Shown in pieces: positions 42,673 through 52,493 of a stretch of DNA of 64,000 nt. The DNA is from Flavihumibacter cheonanensis (GTDB taxonomy: Bacteria; Bacteroidota; Bacteroidia; Chitinophagales; Chitinophagaceae): the NCBI RefSeq assembly GCF_022352215.1, contig NZ_JAKRWF010000002.1, forward strand, positions 744,001 to 808,000, written 5' to 3'. The translations under genes and the position numbers were made by a program. The first letter of the stretch is position 1, and each line of letters opens with the position of its first letter. The notes under the pieces are model-generated. The model saw only the letters and a program-made list of their open reading frames with translations, searched no databases and was not told the DNA's origin.

Positions 42673-43368
42673 TTACAGGCTAACGCCCAAAGACAAACTC
42701 CAAACTCTGTTTTTCAGTTTATCATCCGCGCCGTTATCGCTGCCGGAATTTATTTTTGTAAGTCCATGTCCATAATTGATGGAGAGTAAGACATTTTTAA
42801 AAGCGAATCCGGCTGTGCCATTTACGCCAAAGTCAAAACGCTTCATGTAGCCAACTCCGGCACCTTCTTCGGTTCCTGTTGTAGTGGGATCATCATTGCT
42901 GAATTCAATTTTTTCCTCAGATTTGAATCCTACTCCAAAAACTTTACCTTCTACTTTATTCTTCCCTCCGATGCCCATAGCGGCATAAGGACCTGCACCT
43001 ACAAAGAATTTGGATTCCTTGTCAGCCAAAGGAAGGTTCACCACCAGGTTCATCGGGATTTCAATATACTGGGGATTGGCCGTTGCTTTGAAATAGCTTG
43101 CATCGGTACTTTTTCCATTCTCTACTTTAGTACCCTTGCCGGTATAAAGAATGCCTGGCTGAAGGGAAAGCAATCCCGCACCAATGGGAAGATCTACCAT
43201 TAAACCGGCATGGAAACTGGAAAGCGCCCGTGCATCATCTACTGCGCCATCACCTGTTACAGTTACATTGGCGAGGTTGTAACCGCCTTTCAGATAGAGT
43301 TTATTGTCCTGTGCTTTCACTGCGGTTGTGATGGCTCCTACTGCCATCACTAAAATCATTTTCTTCAT
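42673..43368 (-). CDS. outer-membrane beta-barrel protein (PorT-like)
   Basis: A 231-residue protein with a signal peptide (MKKMILVMAVGAITTAVKAQ) and an eight-strand-like pattern beginning LYLKGGYNLANVTV and ending SLSLGVSL. It fits the PorT/outer membrane protein beta-barrel family common in Bacteroidota. ATG 43368 gives the signal peptide; the frame from 43431 has a poor N-terminus. Its function is not known. It is in line with the PPIase and thioredoxin-like genes but with a gap of 62 bases. Confidence 0.82.
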   Translation of the reverse strand: MKKMILVMAVGAITTAVKAQDNKLYLKGGYNLANVTVTGDGAVDDARALSSFHAGLMVDLPIGAGLLSLQPGILYTGKGTKVENGKSTDASYFKATANPQYIEIPMNLVVNLPLADKESKFFVGAGPYAAMGIGGKNKVEGKVFGVGFKSEEKIEFSNDDPTTTGTEEGAGVGYMKRFDFGVNGTAGFAFKNVLLSINYGHGLTKINSGSDNGADDKLKNRVWSLSLGVSL

Positions 43369-43430
43369 GATAGTGTTTGATTTATGGGTGTCAAAGTTAA
43401 CGATTAGGCATAAACGCAGAAACCATGCCA

Positions 43431-45296
43431 TTACCTGTTAAGACTATTCAAAACCGATTTGTTGATTTTTACCGGATAGGTCTTTTTCAGTTCCTGAATC
43501 CAATCTTCTTCCAGTTGTAATTGATAATCGTTAAGTACATAGCCCCTGGCATTTTCAAAGTCGCGGGGCAGATTGGCTGGTAATTTTTCTATGCAATAAA
43601 CAAACCCGAACTGTTCCGAATCTTCAATTTGCTGCGGATTGGAAAGCCCACCGACTGCCAGTTTCATAGTATCCAGGTGAAAGGGTAGCTGATCGTACTC
43701 ATAACGACCAGTGTCTGCGAGCACGGTATTTCTGAAGCGGGGTAAAATGGTATTCCATTGCTGTGGCTGCAATTTAATCTGATTATACAGAGTGGTTGCA
43801 GTGGCCTGATCAGAACAGGTAAACAATACTCCCCGGAAACTTTCCTTCCATTTGTAACGAGCTGCATGTTGTGTAAAATAAGCCTGTAATCCTTTTTCAT
43901 CGGTTGCCGCCTTATCCCAAATTTGCTGCTGCATCGCTTCAAATATGAGGGTGCCTTCCCGAAATTCATTTAACTGTGCTGCAAAGTCAGGACGATACAT
44001 CTCCAGGTTACGCAGGTATTCCTGCATGACTTGTTGTCTTATAAAATTCTCTCTTTGCGTTTCCTCTGATGGCAGTTTTTGACCGGAAGAACCTAAGCCC
44101 GACTGGTCTTGCCGGTATAACTGAAACTCACCTTCGGTCAGTATCCGCTTGCCGATAGATGCAATAGGACTGGATGCATTTCGCGTGCCCTTTACCGGTA
44201 GCATCTTTAAGCCCGTCAACTTTCTTGCTTTCAGGTAAGCAGCTTCATTCGCTTTCTGATAGCGATCCGATGCCAGCACCCTGTTTCTGATATCTTCCCT
44301 GAATGCTTCGTTTGTACTTTCAGGTAGTGCTTCCCGGGATAATAGTTTTATAATATGAAAGCCCTGGCTGCTTCGATAGGGGGCACTGATCGCACCGGGT
44401 TTATCCAGCTTCGACACAACCGCTTCGAATGCCGGGTCATAGGTTCCCGCCTGGAATGGTAACAGCTCTCCACCATTCTGATAACTTGCATTATCATTGC
44501 TGAACTGATAGGCCAGTTGCGCAAAATCAGCACCGGCTTTTAGTAGCTGGTAGAGCGAATCCGCTTTTTTTCGAATAACCTCTTCTGCGTTTTCCGGGAT
44601 TTCCAGAAAAAGCTGGGCAATACTGGTTTTTCCGGTGGAAGGCCTGCTGTTCTGTACGTAAAACAGGTGAAAGGCGGATGCAGAACGATAAACCGGACTT
44701 ACCTGATTTAACAAAGTAGTATAGGCAAGGTTTTCCAGCTCATAAGGGAGTGTAAACACACTAATCCAGCCGATCAATCCTTTATTTTGTTGCACGGAAG
44801 GATCTTCACTGAATTGAAGCGCCACTTTTTCGAATGGTTCCCCCCTGGTTAAAGCTGCTTTCGCTGCATTGATTTTAGCTGCCGCAGCAGTTGAATCATT
44901 GCCGGCCGCAACATAGATATGTGAGATTAACCGTTCAGTGGCTGATCGTTTTAAAGCCTCATCAATCAATTCCTGTAAGGTGCTGTCGTCGGTCACGTAC
45001 TGTCCGGCAACCTGGTTACGAAATCGTTCCCACTCCATCTGTATGGATGGTAGCGTATCCAATTGAGCCTGGTAGGCCCATTGAACTTTCAACCGGTACC
45101 GGATATAGAGTTCCAGGTATTCTTCCAATTCCTGGCGGCTCGCTTTTTTTTCTGGATTATTTTTCCTGAAAGCTTCCAGGAACTCCTGACTGGGAACTTC
45201 ATTACCTCCGTAACTAAAAAGCGTTTGTGCGTGCGAGATAGCAGGCATCAGCAACAAAACAGTTGTTAGCAGCAAAAAACATTTTTTCCAGGTCAT
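43431..45296 (-). CDS. periplasmic peptidyl-prolyl isomerase with two parvulin domains (SurA/PpiC-like)
   Basis: A 621-residue secreted chaperone (signal peptide ending SHAQ). After an N-terminal helical part come two parvulin-like segments, about residues 115-220 (ISHIYVAAG ... FSEDPSVQQNKGLIGW) and 222-330 (FSNDNASYQNGGELLPF ... QGFHIIKLL). A long C-terminal part follows. The pattern suggests assistance to outer-membrane protein folding, as for SurA. Its start overlaps the preceding thioredoxin-like gene by 4 bases, so the two are coupled. Confidence 0.85.
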   Translation of the reverse strand: MTWKKCFLLLTTVLLLMPAISHAQTLFSYGGNEVPSQEFLEAFRKNNPEKKASRQELEEYLELYIRYRLKVQWAYQAQLDTLPSIQMEWERFRNQVAGQYVTDDSTLQELIDEALKRSATERLISHIYVAAGNDSTAAAAKINAAKAALTRGEPFEKVALQFSEDPSVQQNKGLIGWISVFTLPYELENLAYTTLLNQVSPVYRSASAFHLFYVQNSRPSTGKTSIAQLFLEIPENAEEVIRKKADSLYQLLKAGADFAQLAYQFSNDNASYQNGGELLPFQAGTYDPAFEAVVSKLDKPGAISAPYRSSQGFHIIKLLSREALPESTNEAFREDIRNRVLASDRYQKANEAAYLKARKLTGLKMLPVKGTRNASSPIASIGKRILTEGEFQLYRQDQSGLGSSGQKLPSEETQRENFIRQQVMQEYLRNLEMYRPDFAAQLNEFREGTLIFEAMQQQIWDKAATDEKGLQAYFTQHAARYKWKESFRGVLFTCSDQATATTLYNQIKLQPQQWNTILPRFRNTVLADTGRYEYDQLPFHLDTMKLAVGGLSNPQQIEDSEQFGFVYCIEKLPANLPRDFENARGYVLNDYQLQLEEDWIQELKKTYPVKINKSVLNSLNR

Positions 45297-46750
45297 TTGG
45301 AAGCTTGCTTTTGTTGTTTCATCGAGATTACCTCATCCAACTGTTGGTAAGTGAGCTTTTTAGCGATGATTCTCTTCTGATCATCCAGCAGGTATAAAAC
45401 CGGGGTCTGGTAAACATCGTACAACTGGCGGTAATTGGGCTTGCCTGCGTCCTGTTCTTCTTTTCGTTGCTCAGGTGTCTGGTACACATGGATCCAGTCG
45501 TTCAGTTTGTGCTCTTTTATAAACTTTGTCCAGTTTTCTTTGCCCCCTTCTGTCATTACTCCATAGATTTTGATACCCTGGCTTTTCCATTTAGCCTGGT
45601 ACATGGAATCGAGTTTGGGTACCAGCTCCTTGCAATGCCCACAGGTTGGATCCCAAAAACAGATTACTGTGTAACTTGCTTTTACTTCATATAGTGGTCT
45701 GAGTTTACCAGTGCTATCCACCAGGGGGAGGTCCCAGGCCGGGTTGCCGATCAGGTTGGCCATGAGTGAATAGGCACGGTCGGTCATGTGCTTCCGGTAT
45801 TTCTCCGTAAACCAGTCTACTTCCGGTTTTTCATTGATGTATTTTTCAAAAAGATGGACATATACCGCATCCTGGCCCATGAATTCCGGTTGAATATATT
45901 TCTGAACAAAATGGGTCAGCAGAAAGCGGTACATGTCTTTACTGCTCCTTGCATACAGCAGCATATAATCAATTTCCTTTTTGATGGAATCGGGCTCGGG
46001 TGATACCAGGTTACGGTAATAGCGCTCCAGTCGGCCTTCAAAAAACGGTGTCCGAACCAGGCGCTCATCGCTAAAGCTAATATTGTCCCAGTAATGATCT
46101 TTAAAATACTGATAGGCCCAGGCCGTATCGTAAACACCTTTCGGATGCTGGGCGGCTGGTGGTATAACCGGTTCCTGGAGCGCCGCAAACAAAGCGCTTA
46201 AAAAACTTTCGGGTGATTTACTGATATAATTTGACCGATATTGATGAATAGCCGAATTCAATTCTGCGATCTGCTTTTGCAGCGTAAGAGAATCCTTCTT
46301 GTTAGGAGCAGCAGCCAGCTGTTTTTGCAGGGCGAAGATTTCCTTTCCCCGGTTTTGGATAAAACCGGTATAAGCCAGGAACTCATTGTTGTCAATGCTT
46401 CCGGTAAATTTTACATCGTGCAATCGGGCCGTATCAGCCTGAACGGCAAACTTTTGTTCTTTGTCCACCAGCAATTCAAAAAGAAATTCTTTTTTGGGAG
46501 ATACCATGATGTATATACCCCCAGGCAGTGCTTTGTTCCCTTTAAATACTGCGGTACCATTGGCCTGCACCAGGGCAGAATCCGCCAGGGCCTTGGTTTT
46601 GCCATAATGATAGGCCAGGTAGAGGTATTGATTCTGGTAGGCATTGAGGCTTACCTTGATTTCATAAGCGGTAGCATTGCCCGATTGTGCGAGGGCTTGT
46701 CCGCAAATTCCCAGACAGAAGCACAGGATCCAGTTTTTCATTGGTTTCAT
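45293..46750 (-). CDS. thioredoxin-fold protein with N-terminal DUF4369/DUF5106-like domains
   Basis: A 485-residue secreted protein. The C-terminal domain (about 330-485) is TlpA/thioredoxin-like, with a redox site Cys-Gly-His-Cys in FWDPTCGHCKEL and a later cis-Pro in YQTPVLYLLDD. The N-terminal half resembles the DUF4369 and DUF5106 domains often joined to thioredoxins in Bacteroidota. It may reduce or isomerise disulfides of envelope proteins. A second ATG lies at 46741 and gives an equally good signal peptide. Confidence 0.82.
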   Translation of the reverse strand: MKPMKNWILCFCLGICGQALAQSGNATAYEIKVSLNAYQNQYLYLAYHYGKTKALADSALVQANGTAVFKGNKALPGGIYIMVSPKKEFLFELLVDKEQKFAVQADTARLHDVKFTGSIDNNEFLAYTGFIQNRGKEIFALQKQLAAAPNKKDSLTLQKQIAELNSAIHQYRSNYISKSPESFLSALFAALQEPVIPPAAQHPKGVYDTAWAYQYFKDHYWDNISFSDERLVRTPFFEGRLERYYRNLVSPEPDSIKKEIDYMLLYARSSKDMYRFLLTHFVQKYIQPEFMGQDAVYVHLFEKYINEKPEVDWFTEKYRKHMTDRAYSLMANLIGNPAWDLPLVDSTGKLRPLYEVKASYTVICFWDPTCGHCKELVPKLDSMYQAKWKSQGIKIYGVMTEGGKENWTKFIKEHKLNDWIHVYQTPEQRKEEQDAGKPNYRQLYDVYQTPVLYLLDDQKRIIAKKLTYQQLDEVISMKQQKQASK

Positions 46751-46769
46751 TGACTGCTAATTTCACGAA

Positions 46770-46799
46770 TTGGCCACAATAATATTGTGTTTACTTTTG
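46770..46799 (+). promoter_or_regulatory. rlmD promoter, TTG-N19-TACTTTTG
   Basis: TTG at 46770-46772 and TACTTTTG at 46792-46799 have the 19-base spacing of Bacteroidota promoters. The rlmD ATG follows 4 bases later, so the transcript would be nearly leaderless. Confidence 0.7.
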
Positions 46800-46803
46800 C
46801 CGC

Positions 46804-48207
46804 ATGCGTAAAAAGAACCTGCGACTGGAAAAATTAACAGTTGAAGACTATGCAGCCGGAGGGAAATCATTGAGCCGGGTGGAGGGGAAAGTGGTATTTA
46901 TTGAAGGGGCTGTGCCCGGCGATGTGGTTGATGTGCGCCTGAGTAAAAACAAAAAAGACTGGGCAGAGGGACGTGCTGAACATTTTCACAGCTTCTCTTC
47001 CGACCGGGTAGAGCCCTTCTGTGAGCATTTTGGGATTTGTGGCGGATGTAAATGGCAAATGTTGCCATATGAAAAACAACTTTTATATAAGCAGCAGGAA
47101 GTTGAGCAGCAATTAAGGAGGATTGGAAAGGTAGCTATTCCTGAGATCGCACCGATTCTGGGCTGTTATCAAACCCGGTATTACCGGAATAAACTTGAGT
47201 TTACTGCCAGCAACCGGCGTTATCTGAGTGCGGAGGAAATACGCACCCGGGAAGAGATCCTGCCTGAAAATGCCCTCGGTTTTCATGTTCCCAGGCTTTT
47301 TGATAAAGTGATTGATATCAAGACCTGCCACCTGATGGCGGAACCTACAAATGCCATTAAGAATACCATCCGAGATTATGCTGCGGCTCACCAGCTTGAA
47401 TATTATGATATCCGGGAACATAAAGGATTTCTGCGTACCCTCCTGATAAGAGTACTTACGACCGGGGAAGTAATGGTAAATTTAGTTTTCGGCCGGGAAG
47501 AGAAAAAAAAGCGTGAAGCGCTGCTGAACCACCTCTTGCAGCAGGTTCCTGGAATAACCACCCTGTTGTATACGATAAATACCAAATTCAACGATAGCTT
47601 ACACGACCAGGAGCCGATTGTGTACCACGGCAAAGGGTATGCGATGGAACAACTCGAGGATTTTCAGTTTAAGATCAGTCCGAAGTCTTTTTTCCAGACC
47701 AATACCCGGCAAGGGGAACGGCTCTATCAGGTGACCCGGGATTTCGCCGAACTATCCGGGAAAGAAACTGTTTATGACCTGTATTGCGGTACCGGCAGTA
47801 TCGGCATTTTTCTTAGCCGGAATGCTGCCAAAGTGATTGGTGTTGAGGTAATTGAGGATGCCATCGCGGATGCAAAAGAAAATGCCGCGCTCAATCAAAT
47901 CCACCATGCTGCCTTTTTTGCCGGCGATGTAGTGGATATTTGCAACGATGCTTTTTTTCAGGCACAAGGTCAACCGGATGTGATCATCACGGATCCACCC
48001 AGGGCAGGCATGCATGAAAAACTGGTACAGAAAATCCTGGAAATGGGAGCTCCAACAGTGGTATATGTGAGTTGTAATCCCGCCACCCAGGCACGTGATC
48101 TGAGTTTGCTGGATGAAGGATATATTGTAACAAAAGTGCAACCGGTGGATATGTTTCCGCATACGCACCATATTGAAAATGTAGTTCAGTTAAAAAGGAG
48201 AAACTAG
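46804..48207 (+). CDS. rlmD: 23S rRNA (uracil-C5)-methyltransferase, RlmD/RumA family
   Basis: A 467-residue SAM-dependent RNA methyltransferase. An N-terminal TRAM domain (about 5-60) is followed by a cysteine cluster CEHFGICGGC typical of the [4Fe-4S] site, then YDLYCGTGSIGIFL (SAM motif), TDPPRAGMH and the catalytic Cys in YVSCNPATQARD. This is the RumA/RlmD layout; the target uridine (U1939 in E. coli) is assumed by homology, and RlmC is an alternative. Confidence 0.9.
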   Translation: MRKKNLRLEKLTVEDYAAGGKSLSRVEGKVVFIEGAVPGDVVDVRLSKNKKDWAEGRAEHFHSFSSDRVEPFCEHFGICGGCKWQMLPYEKQLLYKQQEVEQQLRRIGKVAIPEIAPILGCYQTRYYRNKLEFTASNRRYLSAEEIRTREEILPENALGFHVPRLFDKVIDIKTCHLMAEPTNAIKNTIRDYAAAHQLEYYDIREHKGFLRTLLIRVLTTGEVMVNLVFGREEKKKREALLNHLLQQVPGITTLLYTINTKFNDSLHDQEPIVYHGKGYAMEQLEDFQFKISPKSFFQTNTRQGERLYQVTRDFAELSGKETVYDLYCGTGSIGIFLSRNAAKVIGVEVIEDAIADAKENAALNQIHHAAFFAGDVVDICNDAFFQAQGQPDVIITDPPRAGMHEKLVQKILEMGAPTVVYVSCNPATQARDLSLLDEGYIVTKVQPVDMFPHTHHIENVVQLKRRN

Positions 48208-48208
48208 T

Positions 48209-48805
48209 ATGAGGCAATTATCACCTGTAGTAAAAAATATCATCATAGCAAATGTGCTGGTCTTTATAGCGCAATACCTTTTCCAGGGCCAGGGTTATCT
48301 GATTGAGCGATACGGGGCGCTCTTCCCGTTAGGATCACCCTTTTTTAAGATCTGGCAGCTGGTAACCTATATGTTTCTGCATGGCGGACTGATGCATATC
48401 TTTTTCAACATGTTTTCCCTGTTTATTTTCGGACCAATCCTGGAAAATTTGTGGGGAGCAAAACGATTTTTTAATTTTTACATCATCTGTGGAATTGCTG
48501 CCGGCGTAGCGCAACTGTTTATTGATCCGAATTTTAATTTGGCTGTTGGCGCATCGGGTGCGATCATGGGAATTATGGCTGCATTTGCTTACCTGTTTCC
48601 CAACACGGAACTGATGCTGATGTTTATACCGGTTCCAATTAAAGCTAAATACCTGATTCCCGGGTTTATGGCATTGGATCTGTTTGGTGCGTTTGCACGG
48701 GTGGATGGTGATAATGTGGCGCACTGGGCCCACCTGGGCGGGGCGCTGGCTGGTTTTATATTGGTCTTGATCTGGAACAAAACAAATCGTAATACGTTTT
48801 ATTAA
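48209..48805 (+). CDS. rhomboid-family intramembrane serine protease
   Basis: A 198-residue protein with six membrane segments. The catalytic dyad is visible: Ser116 in GASGAIMG and His175 in HWAHLGGALAG. The conserved HGGLMHIFFNMFSL segment for the oxyanion region is present too. It starts 1 base after the rlmD stop and 14 bases before a second rhomboid. It should cut membrane proteins within the bilayer. Its substrates are not known. Confidence 0.9.
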   Translation: MRQLSPVVKNIIIANVLVFIAQYLFQGQGYLIERYGALFPLGSPFFKIWQLVTYMFLHGGLMHIFFNMFSLFIFGPILENLWGAKRFFNFYIICGIAAGVAQLFIDPNFNLAVGASGAIMGIMAAFAYLFPNTELMLMFIPVPIKAKYLIPGFMALDLFGAFARVDGDNVAHWAHLGGALAGFILVLIWNKTNRNTFY

Positions 48806-48819
48806 GAGGGGGGTAATCG

Positions 48820-49749
48820 ATGAATTTGCAGGAACAAAGAAGCAGCAGAAGAATGCTGCTGGGAGCTGATGGAAATGCACTGGTGAACCTGGTGGTGGTA
48901 AACGCAGTACTGTTTGTGCTGCTCAAATTTATTTATGTCATCTACCAGTTGAGCGGGATGAATATGAATTCCTTTGAACCAACTGTTCTGGATTGGTTCA
49001 GGATGCCTGCTGCTGTTGAAAAACTGGCCACCCGTCCCTGGACCCTGCTGACCTTCATGTTTACACATGTGGATGTTTTCCATATACTGGCCAATATGCT
49101 CTGGCTATGGATGTTTGGTTACATTCTCCAGGATATGACTGGTAACCGGAAACTGGTTCCGGTATATCTGCTGGGTGGCTGGGTTGGAGGAATTGTTTTT
49201 GTTATCTCCCATTACCTTGTTCCACACCCTGCCGGACAAATGGCAGGTATAACCATGATGGGAGCCAATGCTTCCATTCTTGCCGTGGCAGTTGCCACTA
49301 CTTCAGTAGCTCCTGATTACCGCATCTTTCCCATGATCAACGGAGGAATACCGCTTTGGATAATTACTGCAGTGTATATCATTGTAAACTTTGCGGGTAT
49401 GCCGGTTTCCAGGCCAGAGATTTACCTGGCACAGATTGCGGGAGGCGCAACAGGTTTTATGTTTATCTACCAAATGCGGCGGGGCCGCGACTGGAGCACC
49501 TGGATCAACCAGTTTTTCGATTGGTTTGAAAATCTCTTTAATCCGGAAAAACCTTCCCGCAAAACAAAAAAGAAAAAGGATAATTTCTTCTACAAAGTAA
49601 GTGGTCAGGCACCCTTTAAAAAATATCCTCATATCACCCAACAACGAATAGACCAGATACTGGATAAGATCAACCAGGAGGGCTATCATATGTTAACCGA
49701 CGAAGAAAAAGATATTCTGAAAAGGGCGGCAAACGAAGAGGAATTGTAA
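48820..49749 (+). CDS. rhomboid-like protein with both catalytic residues changed
   Basis: A 309-residue rhomboid-fold membrane protein with HVDVFHILANMLWLWMFG and Gly-rich helices, but the usual GxSx site reads Gly148-Ala-Asn150-Ala-Ser152 and the His position in the last helix is Gln205 (YLAQIAGGA). If Ser152 does not take over, it is an inactive pseudo-rhomboid. The C-terminal 80 residues form a basic, soluble tail ending in a helical motif (TQQRIDQILDKINQEGYHMLTDEEKDIL). It lies directly after an apparently active rhomboid, so it might regulate or escort that protease's substrates. Confidence 0.82.
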   Translation: MNLQEQRSSRRMLLGADGNALVNLVVVNAVLFVLLKFIYVIYQLSGMNMNSFEPTVLDWFRMPAAVEKLATRPWTLLTFMFTHVDVFHILANMLWLWMFGYILQDMTGNRKLVPVYLLGGWVGGIVFVISHYLVPHPAGQMAGITMMGANASILAVAVATTSVAPDYRIFPMINGGIPLWIITAVYIIVNFAGMPVSRPEIYLAQIAGGATGFMFIYQMRRGRDWSTWINQFFDWFENLFNPEKPSRKTKKKKDNFFYKVSGQAPFKKYPHITQQRIDQILDKINQEGYHMLTDEEKDILKRAANEEEL

Positions 49750-49757
49750 TTTCGGAA

Positions 49758-50912
49758 ATGCCATTCCCATTGCGCAGAATTTCGAAAAAGCTGTTGGTAG
49801 CGCTGACGTTTATAATAAGCCTGCTCTATGGACTGGCCTGTATCTCCGCCTTTCTGCCTCCTTCGAAATACTGGTATATCGCATTGCTTGGAGTTGGCTA
49901 TGCTTTCCTGCTGCTCGTTTTATTTGGTATTCTGATTTTCTGGATTGTTGTACGGAGCAAATGGTTTATCCTTCCCCTGCTTGTACTTGTGGTTAGCTGG
50001 AAATCCATCAATGCTTTTTTTGCTTTTCACCTGATGGCGCCTTCAGTTATAACGAAACAGGAGGGTACCGTTCGGATTATGCAATGGAATGTGGAACGAT
50101 TTGGCCAGATGAGACCTGGCACCAAACGCAACCGGACCCTACGCAAGCAGATTTTTGCCTATATCCGTATCCAGGATCCGGATATCCTCTGTATGCAGGA
50201 GTTTTTTGAATCAAATGATCCGGAACGCTTCCCTGAAAACATCCCTTTTTTCCGCGATAGCCTGGGTTTCCGGTATTTCTATTATGCAATGGATCATCGC
50301 CGGCCGGATACAGCTTATGAACATGGGGTCGCGATCTTTTCCAAATTTCCCATTAAAAAGACCTTCCGGGGAAAGTTTGATGGGCCTAAAGAAAAGAAGG
50401 CAAATGAGAGTTATATCTATGCTGATTTGAATATACATGGCCAGATGGTCCGTATAATGACCACCCACCTGCAATCCCTGCTTTTTACTGGTACGGAATT
50501 TCAAAGCCTGGAAGACATAAAAAAAGGGGATGACAGTACCCTTGTTAAATCAGTTGGTATATTCCGGAAATTCAGGCAGGCATACGGTTTCAGGCAGGAT
50601 CAGGCAAATAAAGTAAGGAAGGAACTGGATAAGAGCCCCTATCCGGCTATTATTACAGGCGACTTTAACGATCTACCACACTCCTATGTGTACAATCGGG
50701 TAAAGGGAGATTTTCAGGATGCATTTACTAAAAAGGGGTTTGGAGTGGGACGAACCTATTCTTCTATTTCTCCTACGCTCCGTATCGATTATACCCTGCT
50801 TGATCAGGCATTTGAGATTGTCCAGTGCCGCAATCCGCATCCCCAGCTCTCAGATCATTTCCCTCTGATTACGGATTTTCGTCTTCCGGATTCCACCTGG
50901 TTATCAAAGTGA
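49758..50912 (+). CDS. membrane-anchored endonuclease/exonuclease/phosphatase family protein
   Basis: A 384-residue protein with three N-terminal membrane helices (about residues 10-95) and a C-terminal EEP domain. Catalytic motifs are visible: MQWNVERFG, QEFFESND, TGDFNDLPHS and SDHFPLI. EEP hydrolases cut nucleic acids or phospholipids and phosphoinositides; at the membrane, lipid phosphatase or sphingomyelinase-like roles are possible. It starts 9 bases after the second rhomboid, so it is probably in the same transcript as rlmD. Confidence 0.85.
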   Translation: MPFPLRRISKKLLVALTFIISLLYGLACISAFLPPSKYWYIALLGVGYAFLLLVLFGILIFWIVVRSKWFILPLLVLVVSWKSINAFFAFHLMAPSVITKQEGTVRIMQWNVERFGQMRPGTKRNRTLRKQIFAYIRIQDPDILCMQEFFESNDPERFPENIPFFRDSLGFRYFYYAMDHRRPDTAYEHGVAIFSKFPIKKTFRGKFDGPKEKKANESYIYADLNIHGQMVRIMTTHLQSLLFTGTEFQSLEDIKKGDDSTLVKSVGIFRKFRQAYGFRQDQANKVRKELDKSPYPAIITGDFNDLPHSYVYNRVKGDFQDAFTKKGFGVGRTYSSISPTLRIDYTLLDQAFEIVQCRNPHPQLSDHFPLITDFRLPDSTWLSK

Positions 50913-50960
50913 AATAATTCCCAATATATAATCTTTTACCACCTAAGAGCGTTATCCCTT

Positions 50961-50968
50961 TATTTTTG
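50961..50968 (+). promoter_or_regulatory. -7 box (TATTTTTG) of cysS
   Basis: TATTTTTG fits TAnnTTTG and lies 18 bases before the cysS ATG at 50987. The matching -33 position has no TTG. Confidence 0.45.
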
Positions 50969-50986
50969 CAAGCAATCCATAAGATC

Positions 50987-52483
50987 ATGGCTGAATTGAA
51001 AGTTTACAACTCCTACACAAGACAGAAAGAAGTATTTGAGCCCATTGTACCGGGTTATGTTGGGATGTATGTCTGCGGTCCAACCGTAAGCGGTGAAAGC
51101 CATCTGGGCCATGCACGACCCTATATCACATTTGATGTATTGAACCGCTACCTGGTTCACCTGGGATATAAAGTACGTTATGTAAGGAATATTACAGATG
51201 CCGGCCATTTTGAGGAAGAAGGCCGGGAAGCCGAGGATAAGATCTCAACCAAGGCCCAGATCGAAAAGCTGGAACCGATGGAACTGGTCACCAAGTATAC
51301 CAATCTCTTCCACTGGGCGATGAAACAGTTCAATACGCTCGATCCATCCATAGAGCCAACAGCAACCGGACATATCGTGGAGCAGATTGAAATGATTAAA
51401 AAGATCATCGCGGAAGGGTACGCCTATGAGCGGAATGGTTCTGTCTATTTTGATGTAAAAAAATATGCAGAGCAGTATCCCTATGGTAAGCTTAGCGGAC
51501 GGGTGATGGAAGATCTACTGGAAACCACCCGGGAACTGGAAGGCCAGGATGAAAAACAAAACAAACAGGATTTCGCTCTTTGGAAGGCTGCTCCGCCTGA
51601 GCATATCATGCGTTGGGCCAGTCCCTGGGGTGAAGGTTTTCCCGGCTGGCATATCGAATGCTCTGCCATGGCTACCAAATACCTGGGCAAAGAGTTTGAC
51701 ATCCATGGTGGTGGAATGGATTTGCAATTCCCGCATCATGAAAGTGAAATAGCTCAAAGTACTATATGTAACAAACACGTTCCTGCCCGTTACTGGATGC
51801 ACAATAACATGATCACCATTAATGGCCGGAAAATGGGTAAGAGCTATAACAATGTAATCAAACTGACCGAACTTTTCAGCGGTACACATCCCCTTCTGGA
51901 ACAGGCTTATCACCCGATGACGGTTCGTTTCTTTATCCTGCAGACCCATTACAGAAGTACACTTGATTTCGGCAATGAAGCCCTGCAGGCAGCTCAGAAA
52001 GGCATGCGCCGCTTATGGGATGCCTACCAGGTATTGAGTGGCTTTACAACCGGAGGCGCATCAGCAACCGATGCGGATCTGGATTCAAAAGCCAATAAAC
52101 TGGTAGATGAATTTGATGAATTCATGAACGATGATATCAATACTGCCAAAGTCCTGGCTAATATGTTTGAACTGGTACCCGTAATCAACGGTATGAAGGA
52201 TAAACATGTTTCGGCTGATGCACTTTCTAAAGCCACCATTGAAAAAATGCAAAAGGCGTTTAAAGTGTACCTGGAAGATATTTTCGGATTGCAGGATGAA
52301 CAGGCCGCAGCCGGACAGGATGGCAAACTGGATGGTGTGTTGCAATTGCTGATCGATATCCGGAAAGAGGCCAAATCAAAAAAAGATTTCGCAACTTCTG
52401 ATAAAATCCGCAACCAGTTACAGGAATTAGGTATCTTACTGAAAGATGAGAAGGACGGTGGAGTAAGCATCAGTTATGCCTAA
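50987..52483 (+). CDS. cysS: cysteinyl-tRNA synthetase
   Basis: A class I synthetase of 498 residues. The Zn-binding and ATP-binding HIGH-like motif is seen in [17 protein letters not shown], the second Zn site in GWHIECSAM and [22 protein letters not shown], and the KMSKS loop as [13 protein letters not shown] 50987 (MAELKVYNS) is the proper N-terminus; a TTG at 50966 is in frame but falls in the promoter. Confidence 0.96.
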   Translation: MAELKVYNSYTRQKEVFEPIVPGYVGMYVCGPTVSGESHLGHARPYITFDVLNRYLVHLGYKVRYVRNITDAGHFEEEGREAEDKISTKAQIEKLEPMELVTKYTNLFHWAMKQFNTLDPSIEPTATGHIVEQIEMIKKIIAEGYAYERNGSVYFDVKKYAEQYPYGKLSGRVMEDLLETTRELEGQDEKQNKQDFALWKAAPPEHIMRWASPWGEGFPGWHIECSAMATKYLGKEFDIHGGGMDLQFPHHESEIAQSTICNKHVPARYWMHNNMITINGRKMGKSYNNVIKLTELFSGTHPLLEQAYHPMTVRFFILQTHYRSTLDFGNEALQAAQKGMRRLWDAYQVLSGFTTGGASATDADLDSKANKLVDEFDEFMNDDINTAKVLANMFELVPVINGMKDKHVSADALSKATIEKMQKAFKVYLEDIFGLQDEQAAAGQDGKLDGVLQLLIDIRKEAKSKKDFATSDKIRNQLQELGILLKDEKDGGVSISYA

Positions 52484-52493
52484 TTAAACCGAT

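Noticed and set aside
48209-49749. Recent tandem duplication of a rhomboid gene
   Set aside because: The two proteins differ greatly in length, motifs and C-terminus, so a recent copy is unlikely.
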